64,000 nt of DNA from Bacteroidota bacterium (GTDB lineage: Bacteria; Bacteroidota; Bacteroidia; Chitinophagales; Chitinophagaceae), in the NCBI GenBank assembly GCA_018267955.1, contig JAFDXL010000002.1:62001-126000 (forward strand), read 5' to 3'. Of the stretch, positions 29,158 through 36,039 are shown piece by piece. The notes under the pieces are model-generated. The model saw nothing but the letters and a program-made list of their open reading frames with translations. It was not told the DNA's origin and did no database searches. The first letter of the stretch is position 1, and the number at the start of each line of letters is the position of its first letter. The position numbers were made by a program, and so were the translations under genes.

Positions 29158-30978
29158 CTAGTGCGCAACAGATACTTTACGTGTGATCGTTACATCACCA
29201 GATGTAATATGAACCAGGTACAAGCCATTAGCCAGCGAGCCTACCTGCAGTTTTGCTGTTGATTGGTTCTCTGCAGTAATATGTTGTACGGTACGGCCCT
29301 GCATATCTACCAATGATATATCAGCCTTTTTATTGTCCAGGCCTATGTTGATCTCATTCGATGCCGGGTTAGGATAAATGGATATGGCAGAAGCTTCCGT
29401 ATTAACTTCATTAACCCCGGTTGTTTGCCTTTCTACATGTATATCCAGTACATAAGTACCCATATCTCCCAGCACTACCGGTGCCACGCGGAAGTAAACC
29501 ATACCACCTCCATCTACTGTTTGGTCTGCAAGTACGCTATCGTTATACGGACTCCATACAATTCTCGGGTTCCTGCTGGTAGCAAGCTGCGCATTCACGG
29601 TATAAGTATTGCCGTCTGTGCTGCTGTTTTTATCCTGCAAACGAGCTTTAACTATATAATTATCACCTGCAGGCAGGTAGATGCTATAGTAATCGATATC
29701 ATTTGAAACGTTCAGGTTAGAACCGGTAGTTATTATTTCCATATTCCCCATGTTCACATCCTTGTTCAGTTGATAGGCAGCTTTATAAACATTGTTATTT
29801 TCATAATTGTCCGCTGTCAGCATATTATCGGGTTGAATACCAATAATTGCATGCTGACCGGTATTAAAGCCACCACTTCCTCCGCCTGCGCCTAATGCTG
29901 ACGGGTTCATGGCATCCACTTCAAAATAGCCGTCAGATACGCCACCCCAGCCCCAGTTAATGTGGAACATGTTGTTGGCATCATAGCCGTCAGCAACCCA
30001 GCAGTGCCCTCCCGCAGAACCAAAACCTGCATATATTACAGGCCTCATGTTATCCAGCTCAGTTTTCAGGGCATCGATCCACTGTTGATCGGTAAAGTTG
30101 GATCTTTCTATACCATGTGTTGTAGATGCATATTTAAAATAGGTGGTCAAGGCATATTCTGCGCAATTAGTTTTCGGGCTTTGTGCCTTGGTAACGTACG
30201 CACCGCTCGATGTTGCGCTATAACTCATATCAACTGCCACACCTATCTGGTAGATAAGGGTAGCAACCGCGTTATTATTTGCAGATACCGCATTAGGCAT
30301 AGCGGCCCAATCATAGGTTGTAGCGCCAAAATCTGCATTTAGTATTCCATAAGATGTATTATAACTGTGTGTTCCTTGCCCCGTAGCAGGGTAATTCCAG
30401 TATTTCATTACCTGGGCTGTAGCGGTAGCCACGCAACCGGCCACTGCTTGCTCACTGGTGCTGGCATCAACCGGGCACATAGCGTTATAATAAGGTAATT
30501 GGTTCCATGTAGTGGTTAGCAATGGGCCAACGGTAACAGTGGCAGTAGTACGCTGTGCAACCGGTTTGCTACTAATCAAGGACGACCATTGTGCTGTAAT
30601 GATACCCGTGGCAGGTACGTTATGTTCTACAGCATAACTGATCTGTTCTTTATAATTATCCAGCAAGCCTGTAGCATTGGTTGGTATATTATTAGGATCA
30701 AAGCCACCTTCAGTGGAGTATGCTATTACCGGTTTTACACAGTCATCAGCTGTAACGGTAACAAAACCTCTATTGCCGGCATTAAAAATATAATAGTTCG
30801 CAACGCCTGATGTGGATTGCGCCGTATATACCAGGCGCATGTCCTGCACCGCATCCGTACCTATTTTATCTCCCAGGAAATGGCTGGCCACCATCTTTGC
30901 TGTTTGCACATCCACCGGTTTGGCGGTTACTATATTACACCCTGTAGCTATCGCCGCTACTAAAAAGAATTTCTTCAT
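29158..30978 (-). CDS. C10 family (streptopain-like) cysteine protease with T9SS type A sorting domain
   Basis: 606 residues. Signal peptide about 1-19. An inhibitory propeptide of the Spi_C10 type spans about 20-130 ('TAKMVASHFLGDK...YYIFNAG.NRGFVTVTADD'). The catalytic domain has the nucleophile C182 in 'AVAGCVATATAQVMKYW' and H325 in 'GGHCWVADGY', followed by 'FHINWGWGGVSDGYF', all standard C10 features. After about 390 come a beta-sandwich (pre-peptidase-like C-terminal domain) and a final type A sorting domain ('ISIYPNPASNEINIGL...LVDMQGRTVQHI...LANGLYLVHI'). So it is a secreted protease exported by T9SS and activated by propeptide removal. Confidence 0.94.
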   Translation of the reverse strand: MKKFFLVAAIATGCNIVTAKPVDVQTAKMVASHFLGDKIGTDAVQDMRLVYTAQSTSGVANYYIFNAGNRGFVTVTADDCVKPVIAYSTEGGFDPNNIPTNATGLLDNYKEQISYAVEHNVPATGIITAQWSSLISSKPVAQRTTATVTVGPLLTTTWNQLPYYNAMCPVDASTSEQAVAGCVATATAQVMKYWNYPATGQGTHSYNTSYGILNADFGATTYDWAAMPNAVSANNNAVATLIYQIGVAVDMSYSATSSGAYVTKAQSPKTNCAEYALTTYFKYASTTHGIERSNFTDQQWIDALKTELDNMRPVIYAGFGSAGGHCWVADGYDANNMFHINWGWGGVSDGYFEVDAMNPSALGAGGGSGGFNTGQHAIIGIQPDNMLTADNYENNNVYKAAYQLNKDVNMGNMEIITTGSNLNVSNDIDYYSIYLPAGDNYIVKARLQDKNSSTDGNTYTVNAQLATSRNPRIVWSPYNDSVLADQTVDGGGMVYFRVAPVVLGDMGTYVLDIHVERQTTGVNEVNTEASAISIYPNPASNEINIGLDNKKADISLVDMQGRTVQHITAENQSTAKLQVGSLANGLYLVHITSGDVTITRKVSVAH

Positions 30979-31168
30979 CTACTTATTAAAAGGAAAAATG
31001 ATTTAAAAATAGCCGCCGTAAGATACGTCATTTTAAATAAATTTTTAACTTATGAATAAAATAGTAGAATATTATGACAATTGTCGTTTAAAAACCTGCC
31101 ACCCACCTCTTTATAAAATCTTTATCATTCACCCCTCCAGTTTTATACAACGTTTATATTCTCAGAAA

Positions 31169-31176
31169 TACCTTTG
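31169..31176 (+). promoter_or_regulatory. -7 box of a possible small transcription unit
   Basis: TACCTTTG, an exact TAnnTTTG match and identical to the box in front of rlmN. An ATG follows 2 bp later. No clear -33 TTG is visible, so promoter activity is uncertain. Confidence 0.4.
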
Positions 31177-31178
31177 CC

Positions 31179-31367
31179 ATGCAAATATGGAGGATGGCAA
31201 CATTCGGTTTCAATAAAATCAAAACAAGCAGGCAATACCTTTTTAGTACGGCCTTCATCATTACTTCTCCAACAGGATATACGACAACACCCATTCCATC
31301 CGGCTGGGCGCCAGACCTGGTACAAACCGAAAATCGCCTCATTTTTGCAGTATTGTTCAGGCTATAG
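31179..31367 (+). CDS. Possible small protein (62 aa) or part of a small RNA
   Basis: The frame beginning at the ATG just downstream of a -7 box encodes 62 residues ('MQIWRMATFGFNKIKTS' at the N-terminus, ending 'ENRLIFAVLFRL'). A second ATG five codons in follows a GGAGG stretch. The protein is moderately hydrophobic at the end and matches no family I know. It ends 20 bp before a strong terminator on the same strand. Other plus-frame ORFs overlap it, so the coding status is doubtful; a roughly 245-nt noncoding RNA is an equal alternative. Confidence 0.25.
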   Translation: MQIWRMATFGFNKIKTSRQYLFSTAFIITSPTGYTTTPIPSGWAPDLVQTENRLIFAVLFRL

Positions 31368-31386
31368 TTCTTTAGGGCAGGCTAGT

Positions 31387-31427
31387 AACAGGAGAACATA
31401 ATAATTTGTGTTCTCCTGTTATTTTTT
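31387..31427 (+). terminator. Strong plus-strand intrinsic terminator without an obvious gene
   Basis: Perfect 12-bp stem AACAGGAGAACA / TGTTCTCCTGTT around a 10-base loop, followed on the plus strand by ATTTTTTG. The T run is on the plus strand only, so it ends a plus-strand transcript even though both flanking annotated genes are on the minus strand. Confidence 0.8.
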
Positions 31428-31433
31428 GTCTTA

Positions 31434-32165
31434 CTATATCATTTTATACCGGTCAAGAATCGCACTTACTTTTTCCTTATAAGTAGGACCTATAACAAAT
31501 TGTCTGTCTTTTAGTTTTATCGCATTCCCTTCTATTTCTGATATGTAGTTTAGATTTACAATGTTCGACTTGTTTATCCTGATGAATTGTGGCAATACAA
31601 TAAGCTGATTCTCTATATTCTTCATAGTGCTGTACACCACAAAACTTTCGTCGCCCACATACAACTTCATATAATCCTTCAATCCTTCTACAAGCCACAG
31701 CTTGTTAAGCTCTATTTTTACCAGTTTGCCGTTTGCCTTAATAAACATCACATTTTCTTCATCCCGTCCTGTAGCGCCATCGGCAATATCTGGCTGTTTT
31801 GCATTCGGTGCCAGGTTCATCACCTTGCCTATCGCAGTAAAGAATCGTTCAAAGGCAATCGGCTTCAGCAAATAATCCACGGCATTCAGTTCATAGCTCT
31901 GTACCGCGTATTCTGCATATGCAGTTGTAAAGATTACATATGGCAATTGCCTCAACGATTTTAGAAAGTCTATTCCGTTTATTCGGGGCATATTTACATC
32001 AACCAGCAGCAAATCAATTGGCTTGCTCATAAGTACCTGTTGCGCTTCAAAAGCATCTTTACATTTACCTACCAGTATCAAACCAGGTATCTGGTTTATG
32101 TAACCTTCCAATACATCTCTTGCGAGTGGCTCATCGTCGATGATGAGCACTTCTAAAGGTTTCAT
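31434..32165 (-). CDS. LytTR-family response regulator
   Basis: 243 residues. Receiver domain about 1-120 with the acidic pair 'IIDDEP', phospho-acceptor D56 in 'LLLVDVNMPRING', and the conserved 'TTAYAEYAVQSYELNAVDYLLKP' block (T at about 85, K at about 107). A LytTR DNA-binding domain is at about 140-243 ('NGKLVKIELNKLWLVEGLKDYMKLY'). It overlaps the sensor kinase gene by 4 bp (ATGA), so they form a translationally coupled two-component pair. Targets unknown. Confidence 0.93.
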   Translation of the reverse strand: MKPLEVLIIDDEPLARDVLEGYINQIPGLILVGKCKDAFEAQQVLMSKPIDLLLVDVNMPRINGIDFLKSLRQLPYVIFTTAYAEYAVQSYELNAVDYLLKPIAFERFFTAIGKVMNLAPNAKQPDIADGATGRDEENVMFIKANGKLVKIELNKLWLVEGLKDYMKLYVGDESFVVYSTMKNIENQLIVLPQFIRINKSNIVNLNYISEIEGNAIKLKDRQFVIGPTYKEKVSAILDRYKMI

Positions 32166-33217
32166 TTAAGGCTCAGTTTTAGGTCCACAATATACTCATT
32201 AGCGTCAGCAGTAATATCCAGGGTATATTTGCCAGGATATAACAATTGTAAGCGTTTACGCAGGTTCTCCATACCTATCCCACCAATATTATTTACGTTC
32301 CCCATGCTGGCATCATAGCCATTCCTTGAATAGATCTGAAATTCTTCGTTTAAAATAAAGCATCTGTATTCAATATCTGCTGCTGAATTGTTTCTGCCAT
32401 GTTTAAAGATATTTTCGAGTACAGGAAGCCAAAGAAGAGGGGGCACCATGTAATCCCTATCTGCATTGATGGTAAATGTAACATTATCTATATCAGATAA
32501 TCTAAGCAATTCCAACTCTATATAGGCATTCATGATCTCCTTTTCCCGCCTGAATGAAACTTTGGTAGTATTACTCTCGTATAAAAGATACCGGAGAATA
32601 GAGGACAATTGCAAAATGGCATTGGGTGTAGTATCGGTTTTCTTCAATGCCAGCGCATATAAATTATTAAGGGTATTGAATAGAAAATGTGGATTCAACT
32701 GGTTCTTTAAAAAATCAAGTTCTATTTCCAGTTGTCTTTTCTTTATTACAGTTACTTCATTCTGCTTTCTTCTATAGTCATTGGCATACCAGAGAAGGGT
32801 AAATATCAATAAGTAAACTATAAAAAGGAAGGTATGTACAAAAGCAAGAACAGGAGGTTCTTTTATTGCACGCTGTAGTACAGGCACCCATGCGGTTTTA
32901 AAAATATTGATATCCGGATGGTACAACGCCTGTTGTTCTATGATCAAAACAGATGCGTAAACAGATGCTGCAAGCGTAATGCTGATGCTAATAAAATACT
33001 TGACGTATCTCTTTCTTGCCAGAAGAAATGGAATGAAAACTAGGTTATTCAGATACAACAGGCCAAGTAACAAAACAAATAATATACTGAAGTAGCTTAA
33101 TTCGGCAAGCGAGTAGGAGAACTCATAATTGGAGAACCTTGTAAGAATAATGATCAGCCAGAAATAGATGTTACGGGCAAGGCGGCTAAATGCAGTATTT
33201 ATAATCTTCTTCCACAT
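32162..33217 (-). CDS. LytS/YehU-type sensor histidine kinase
   Basis: 351 residues from the ATG at 33217; a TTG at 33268 would add 17 residues without a recognisable motif. About four transmembrane helices in the first 150 residues, then a coiled linker and the His_kinase (PF06580) block with the phospho-acceptor His in 'LNPHFLFNTLNNLYAL', and a degenerate ATPase domain ('PPLLWLPVLENIFKHG', 'GIGMENLRKRLQLLYPG'). It pairs with the adjacent LytTR regulator. No extracellular ligand domain is present, so the signal is probably sensed in the membrane. Confidence 0.92.
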   Translation of the reverse strand: MWKKIINTAFSRLARNIYFWLIIILTRFSNYEFSYSLAELSYFSILFVLLLGLLYLNNLVFIPFLLARKRYVKYFISISITLAASVYASVLIIEQQALYHPDINIFKTAWVPVLQRAIKEPPVLAFVHTFLFIVYLLIFTLLWYANDYRRKQNEVTVIKKRQLEIELDFLKNQLNPHFLFNTLNNLYALALKKTDTTPNAILQLSSILRYLLYESNTTKVSFRREKEIMNAYIELELLRLSDIDNVTFTINADRDYMVPPLLWLPVLENIFKHGRNNSAADIEYRCFILNEEFQIYSRNGYDASMGNVNNIGGIGMENLRKRLQLLYPGKYTLDITADANEYIVDLKLSLK

Positions 33218-33471
33218 TGTATTAATGGTATTCTTAGCGAAGGAAGTCCTTATGGGCTTATTTGCCAATAAGTTTCGACAAGTTACATTTTTAGCCTGAC
33301 GAAAATAAGTTATTACCCGACAAGCAAGGTAAGGCTACAGAATCTGCAGTAAAATCAGCCAGTTGGCACTTGGTCGAGAGTTCGATGACACTTATCTAAA
33401 AAAGTTTTCAAGCAGTTCCCTCTGCAATTCCTTTGCCTCATATTCTTCAACAATCAACTAAACTACTTTGT

Positions 33472-34392
33472 ATGAAAAAAATTATCTTGTCCGCTTCACT
33501 TCTCTTATTATTCAGTGCCTGCAATGTATTCAAATACTCGGGCAGGGGCGATCTTGCCGTAGCAAATTTTAAAACAGAAATGCCTTTTCAATTATTAAAA
33601 GATATGGCTATTGCAATACCGGTTAAAATAGGCACAAGTGCTACGAGTTTCTTTTTCCATTTCGATACACATGCTGCGGAAAGCGCTTATAATGCCGGCA
33701 GCCTGTCTGATAACCGCCATATCACCTTTCTCGGAACAAGCAGTTTAAAAATAAGTACTACTTCGGGCGAAAAAATAGATCGTCAATATTACAATGCCGA
33801 CTCTGTTTACATCGGCAATGTCCTGGTTACAAATGCATCGTTACTTCGCATCAATGAAAACCGGGACAAAAAAGATACAGTATACCCTAACATGGATGGA
33901 ATACTAGGATTAAGTCTTTTAAGAAAAGGTATCTGGAAAATAGATTTTGAAAACAACACCCTGACATTCGCAAGCAGCATGGATTCTTTGCAGGATGTTT
34001 CAGATAAAATAAAATTTGCAGAGAGCAGTGTGTTCGACATATTCAGCACAAAAGTGCAGCTTAATGGGCTTACAGAAAAAGTATCTGTAGACTTTGGAAC
34101 AAATGCCGGAATATTTTTACCGCTCGAGGACATGCAAAAAATGAACAGCTTCGGAAAAGCAGAAGTGAAGCAAAGCTCGAAAAAAACAGCCGCAGGTATA
34201 TCATCCGAAACAGGTTACCGCCTGCCAGACGAACGCGTGTCAATCAATGGCCACACTTTTAATGTAAGAGTGATTGGAAGTAAAAACCAAACGGAAGCTG
34301 TTATCGGCCTGTCATTTTTCAAACAGTTTCGTTACGTGATCCTCGATTACCTTAATGGTATTATGTACATTTCCGGCACTACTAAAGCATAA
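33472..34392 (+). CDS. Lipoprotein with two retropepsin-like (aspartyl protease) lobes
   Basis: 306 residues from the ATG at 33472, chosen because it opens a lipoprotein signal ('MKKIILSASLLLLFSAC', Cys about residue 17). Two repeats resemble bacterial retropepsin-like domains: lobe 1 has 'FHFDTHAA' and 'GILGLSLLRKGIWKIDF', lobe 2 has 'VSVDFGTNAG' and 'VIGLSFFKQFRYVILDY'. The catalytic triplet is normally DT/SG; here it reads D-T-H and D-F-G, so the Asp residues remain but the following glycine is altered or displaced. Proteolytic activity is doubtful. Single gene, followed by a strong hairpin. Confidence 0.75.
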   Translation: MKKIILSASLLLLFSACNVFKYSGRGDLAVANFKTEMPFQLLKDMAIAIPVKIGTSATSFFFHFDTHAAESAYNAGSLSDNRHITFLGTSSLKISTTSGEKIDRQYYNADSVYIGNVLVTNASLLRINENRDKKDTVYPNMDGILGLSLLRKGIWKIDFENNTLTFASSMDSLQDVSDKIKFAESSVFDIFSTKVQLNGLTEKVSVDFGTNAGIFLPLEDMQKMNSFGKAEVKQSSKKTAAGISSETGYRLPDERVSINGHTFNVRVIGSKNQTEAVIGLSFFKQFRYVILDYLNGIMYISGTTKA

Positions 34393-34404
34393 CTTCTTTA
34401 AACA

Positions 34405-34436
34405 TGATATCCCCAACCAATAGGTTGGGGATATCA
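34405..34436. terminator. Terminator after the retropepsin-like gene
   Basis: Perfect 14-bp stem (TGATATCCCCAACC / GGTTGGGGATATCA) with an AATA loop, 12 bp after the stop codon at 34392. The T tail is weak on the plus strand. Confidence 0.65.
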
Positions 34437-34479
34437 GTTATCAGGGCAGGTTGATTTTCTATATTCTTACTAATTATCG

Positions 34480-34487
34480 TATCTTTG
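34480..34487 (+). promoter_or_regulatory. -7-like box upstream of the GTTAGCA arrays
   Basis: TATCTTTG matches TAnnTTTG. The nearest TTG upstream is at 34451-34453, a 26-bp spacer, longer than the usual 19-21. If active it would transcribe rightward through the repeat arrays. Confidence 0.3.
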
Positions 34488-34562
34488 TATCGTTCTGTTC
34501 TTTGACATACTGTAAACCCAATTACGATCATTTATCACTCCAGTCATCTCACAAAAAAACAG

Positions 34563-34698
34563 GTCAGCAAAGGTTAGCAATGGTTAACAAAAGTTAGCAA
34601 TCGTTAGCAAAAAAAGCCATATCCGCGCCTATACACTCATGTTTTAAAAGGTTAGCACCGGTTAGCTGCACGTTAGCAGAGGTTAGCAAAAGTTAGCA
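34563..34698 (+). repeat. Two helically phased arrays of GTTAGCA (10 units)
   Basis: Ten same-direction units start at 34563 (GTCAGCA), 34573, 34583 (GTTAACA), 34593, 34603, then after a gap at 34651, 34661 (GTTAGCT), 34672, 34682 and 34692. Within each group of five the spacing is 10 bp (once 11), one turn of B-DNA. The last unit ends 6 bp before the 3' end of the convergent minus-strand gene. It is neither a CRISPR (units too short, no long spacers) nor a terminator. The phasing suggests a cooperative DNA-binding site, but nothing in the window names a partner. Confidence 0.85.
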
Positions 34699-34704
34699 TT
34701 ATAC

Positions 34705-35010
34705 CTATGCGCTCCAGCTTTCCACCGGTAATATAAAAGCATGTATAGGATAGCTAAGCTCCGTTTGTTTGTTATACGCATTCACCGAAGACATTAGTTC
34801 CGCTGCCTGCTCATCACCCGTAAAGCTAAAAAACAAAACAGCCTGGTAGGTTTCTCTATCCCTGCCAAACCAGTTGTTCTGCAAATTCACAGGCAGGATA
34901 TTATGGCCCGTTGTTTCCGATTCCGTGAATAATGGTACCTGTGCTTTCTTAAAGATGGCAGCAATATCATCTCGGTATTCTACTATCCCGGTTACAATTA
35001 CAAGTTTCAT
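34705..35010 (-). CDS. Small PII-like/ferredoxin-fold protein, function unknown
   Basis: 101 residues, no signal peptide. Starts 'MKLVIVTGIVEYRDDIAAIFKKA' with the beta-alpha-beta look of PII-like (DUF3240-type) small signalling proteins. It also contains 'AVLFFSFTGDEQAAELMSSV', another beta-alpha unit. Related proteins are often encoded with metal-efflux genes, and here it lies at the far end of the copper island after a DedA protein (45 bp spacing). The assignment is tentative, as PII-specific T-loop motifs cannot be aligned by eye. Confidence 0.55.
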   Translation of the reverse strand: MKLVIVTGIVEYRDDIAAIFKKAQVPLFTESETTGHNILPVNLQNNWFGRDRETYQAVLFFSFTGDEQAAELMSSVNAYNKQTELSYPIHAFILPVESWSA

Positions 35011-35055
35011 AAGTTGTTGTTGTTTTGATTTGAAAATATATACATGAAGTTATAG

Positions 35056-35649
35056 TTAGGCTGTGCGTTTGTTCTCTTTCCGGTACAGCAGGAAAAACAC
35101 TATGCTGAGGATGACTACAAAAGCAATAAAGATGAAATGGTGAGGTAAATGCAGCTCTTTAAATATGGACTGCATTTGACGATGAAATGCTATGCCGATG
35201 ATCATATACACTGTTACATATAACAAGGTCGCTGCCAGGTTCACGATAAAATACTGCTTCCACGAAACCCCTGCCGATGCCGCTATAATGGGGCTAAAGA
35301 ATCGGACCTTAGGCAATAATGCCATTACAAAAAGCGCTTTGGTAGTGTTCAGTTGTAAATAATGCCTGATCTTATCCTGCAGTGTTGAATTGGCTTTGTG
35401 CAATAACCGTTGCGATAATTTGTTCCCTTTCAAAGAAAGATAGAACAGGAAATTATCTGTACTTATCAGGCCAGCCAATGCCACGATACCACCCAGCCAT
35501 GGAGACAGGTTGGTATGCATGGAGATATACCCCAGGCTCATCAGTGATGCTTCTTCAGGTATCGGTGTAAACTGTTCCAGCACAGCAAACCAAAGAAACA
35601 CCCCGAAGTAAGAAAGCTGATAGATATAGTGCAGCAGGTTAGCGTCCAT
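35056..35649 (-). CDS. DedA/VTT-domain membrane protein
   Basis: 197 residues with about five hydrophobic helices. Typical DedA features are the early 'EQFTPIPEEASLMSLGYI' segment, 'LISTDNFLFYLSLKGNKL' and 'FVMALLPKVRFFSPIIAASAG', in which the 'FxR/KFxP' Arg-containing turn is conserved. DedA/VTT proteins are inner-membrane flippases of undecaprenyl phosphate or other lipids in other bacteria; the substrate here is unknown. Same strand as the copper genes but after a terminator, so probably its own unit with the PII-like gene. Confidence 0.82.
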   Translation of the reverse strand: MDANLLHYIYQLSYFGVFLWFAVLEQFTPIPEEASLMSLGYISMHTNLSPWLGGIVALAGLISTDNFLFYLSLKGNKLSQRLLHKANSTLQDKIRHYLQLNTTKALFVMALLPKVRFFSPIIAASAGVSWKQYFIVNLAATLLYVTVYMIIGIAFHRQMQSIFKELHLPHHFIFIAFVVILSIVFFLLYRKENKRTA

Positions 35650-35769
35650 TTCTTTTTCATTCAGAGCCGGTTCAAAATAAATGATTCAGGCGCATTGCCT
35701 CAATGTCCTCCGTCATTCTGAATGCTGATAGATATCAAAAAAGATATGCCCGTGGACAAAAAAACAAGA

Positions 35770-35784
35770 GCCGCAAACTGCGGC
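35770..35784 (-). terminator. Terminator at the end of the copper operon
   Basis: GCCGCA / TGCGGC stem with an AAC loop, followed on the minus strand by CTTGTTTTTTTG. It lies 20 bp after the last copper-island gene. Confidence 0.75.
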
Positions 35785-35803
35785 CCTCATTATACTTGCT
35801 ATC

Positions 35804-36016
35804 CTACTTTTTCTTTTTCTCAACCAGCGTCATGTGGCACTTAGGGCACTTGCCCGGCTTATCTGTTACCACTTCCGGGTGCATCGGGCAGGTATACTGC
35901 TTCACTTTGTGTTCCTTCTTAGGCTTGGTGCTGTCTGCCTGCGATTGCGCAGTTGCATCCATGTATCCCAATAGAAGGAAACAGGAGAGGCTGGCTGCAA
36001 AAATTGTCTTTCTCAT
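35804..36016 (-). CDS. Small secreted heavy-metal-binding domain protein
   Basis: 70 residues with a signal peptide (about 1-23). The mature part holds the heavy-metal-binding (HMBD) motif 'YTCPMHPEVVTDKPGKCPKC' followed by 'HMTLVEKKKK'. The Cys/His/Met residues would bind copper or another soft metal in the periplasm. Same domain occurs as a fused segment in many copper exporters. Last gene of the copper operon, 23 bp after the multicopper oxidase. Confidence 0.85.
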   Translation of the reverse strand: MRKTIFAASLSCFLLLGYMDATAQSQADSTKPKKEHKVKQYTCPMHPEVVTDKPGKCPKCHMTLVEKKKK

Positions 36017-36039
36017 TGTACTTAGATTTTTTATTTGAT

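Larger units (their letters stand above)
30979..31433. other. Intergenic region containing a possible small transcription unit
   Basis: 455 bp between the C10 protease start and the end of the response-regulator gene. The first 150 bp are AT-rich and should hold the protease promoter. The remainder holds a TAnnTTTG box (31169-31176), short plus-strand ORFs and a strong plus-strand terminator (31387-31427); these are listed separately. Confidence 0.5.

Noticed and set aside
34563-34698. GTTAGCA arrays as a CRISPR array
   Set aside because: Units are 7-10 bp and contiguous with no spacers of 25-40 bp, and no cas gene is near.
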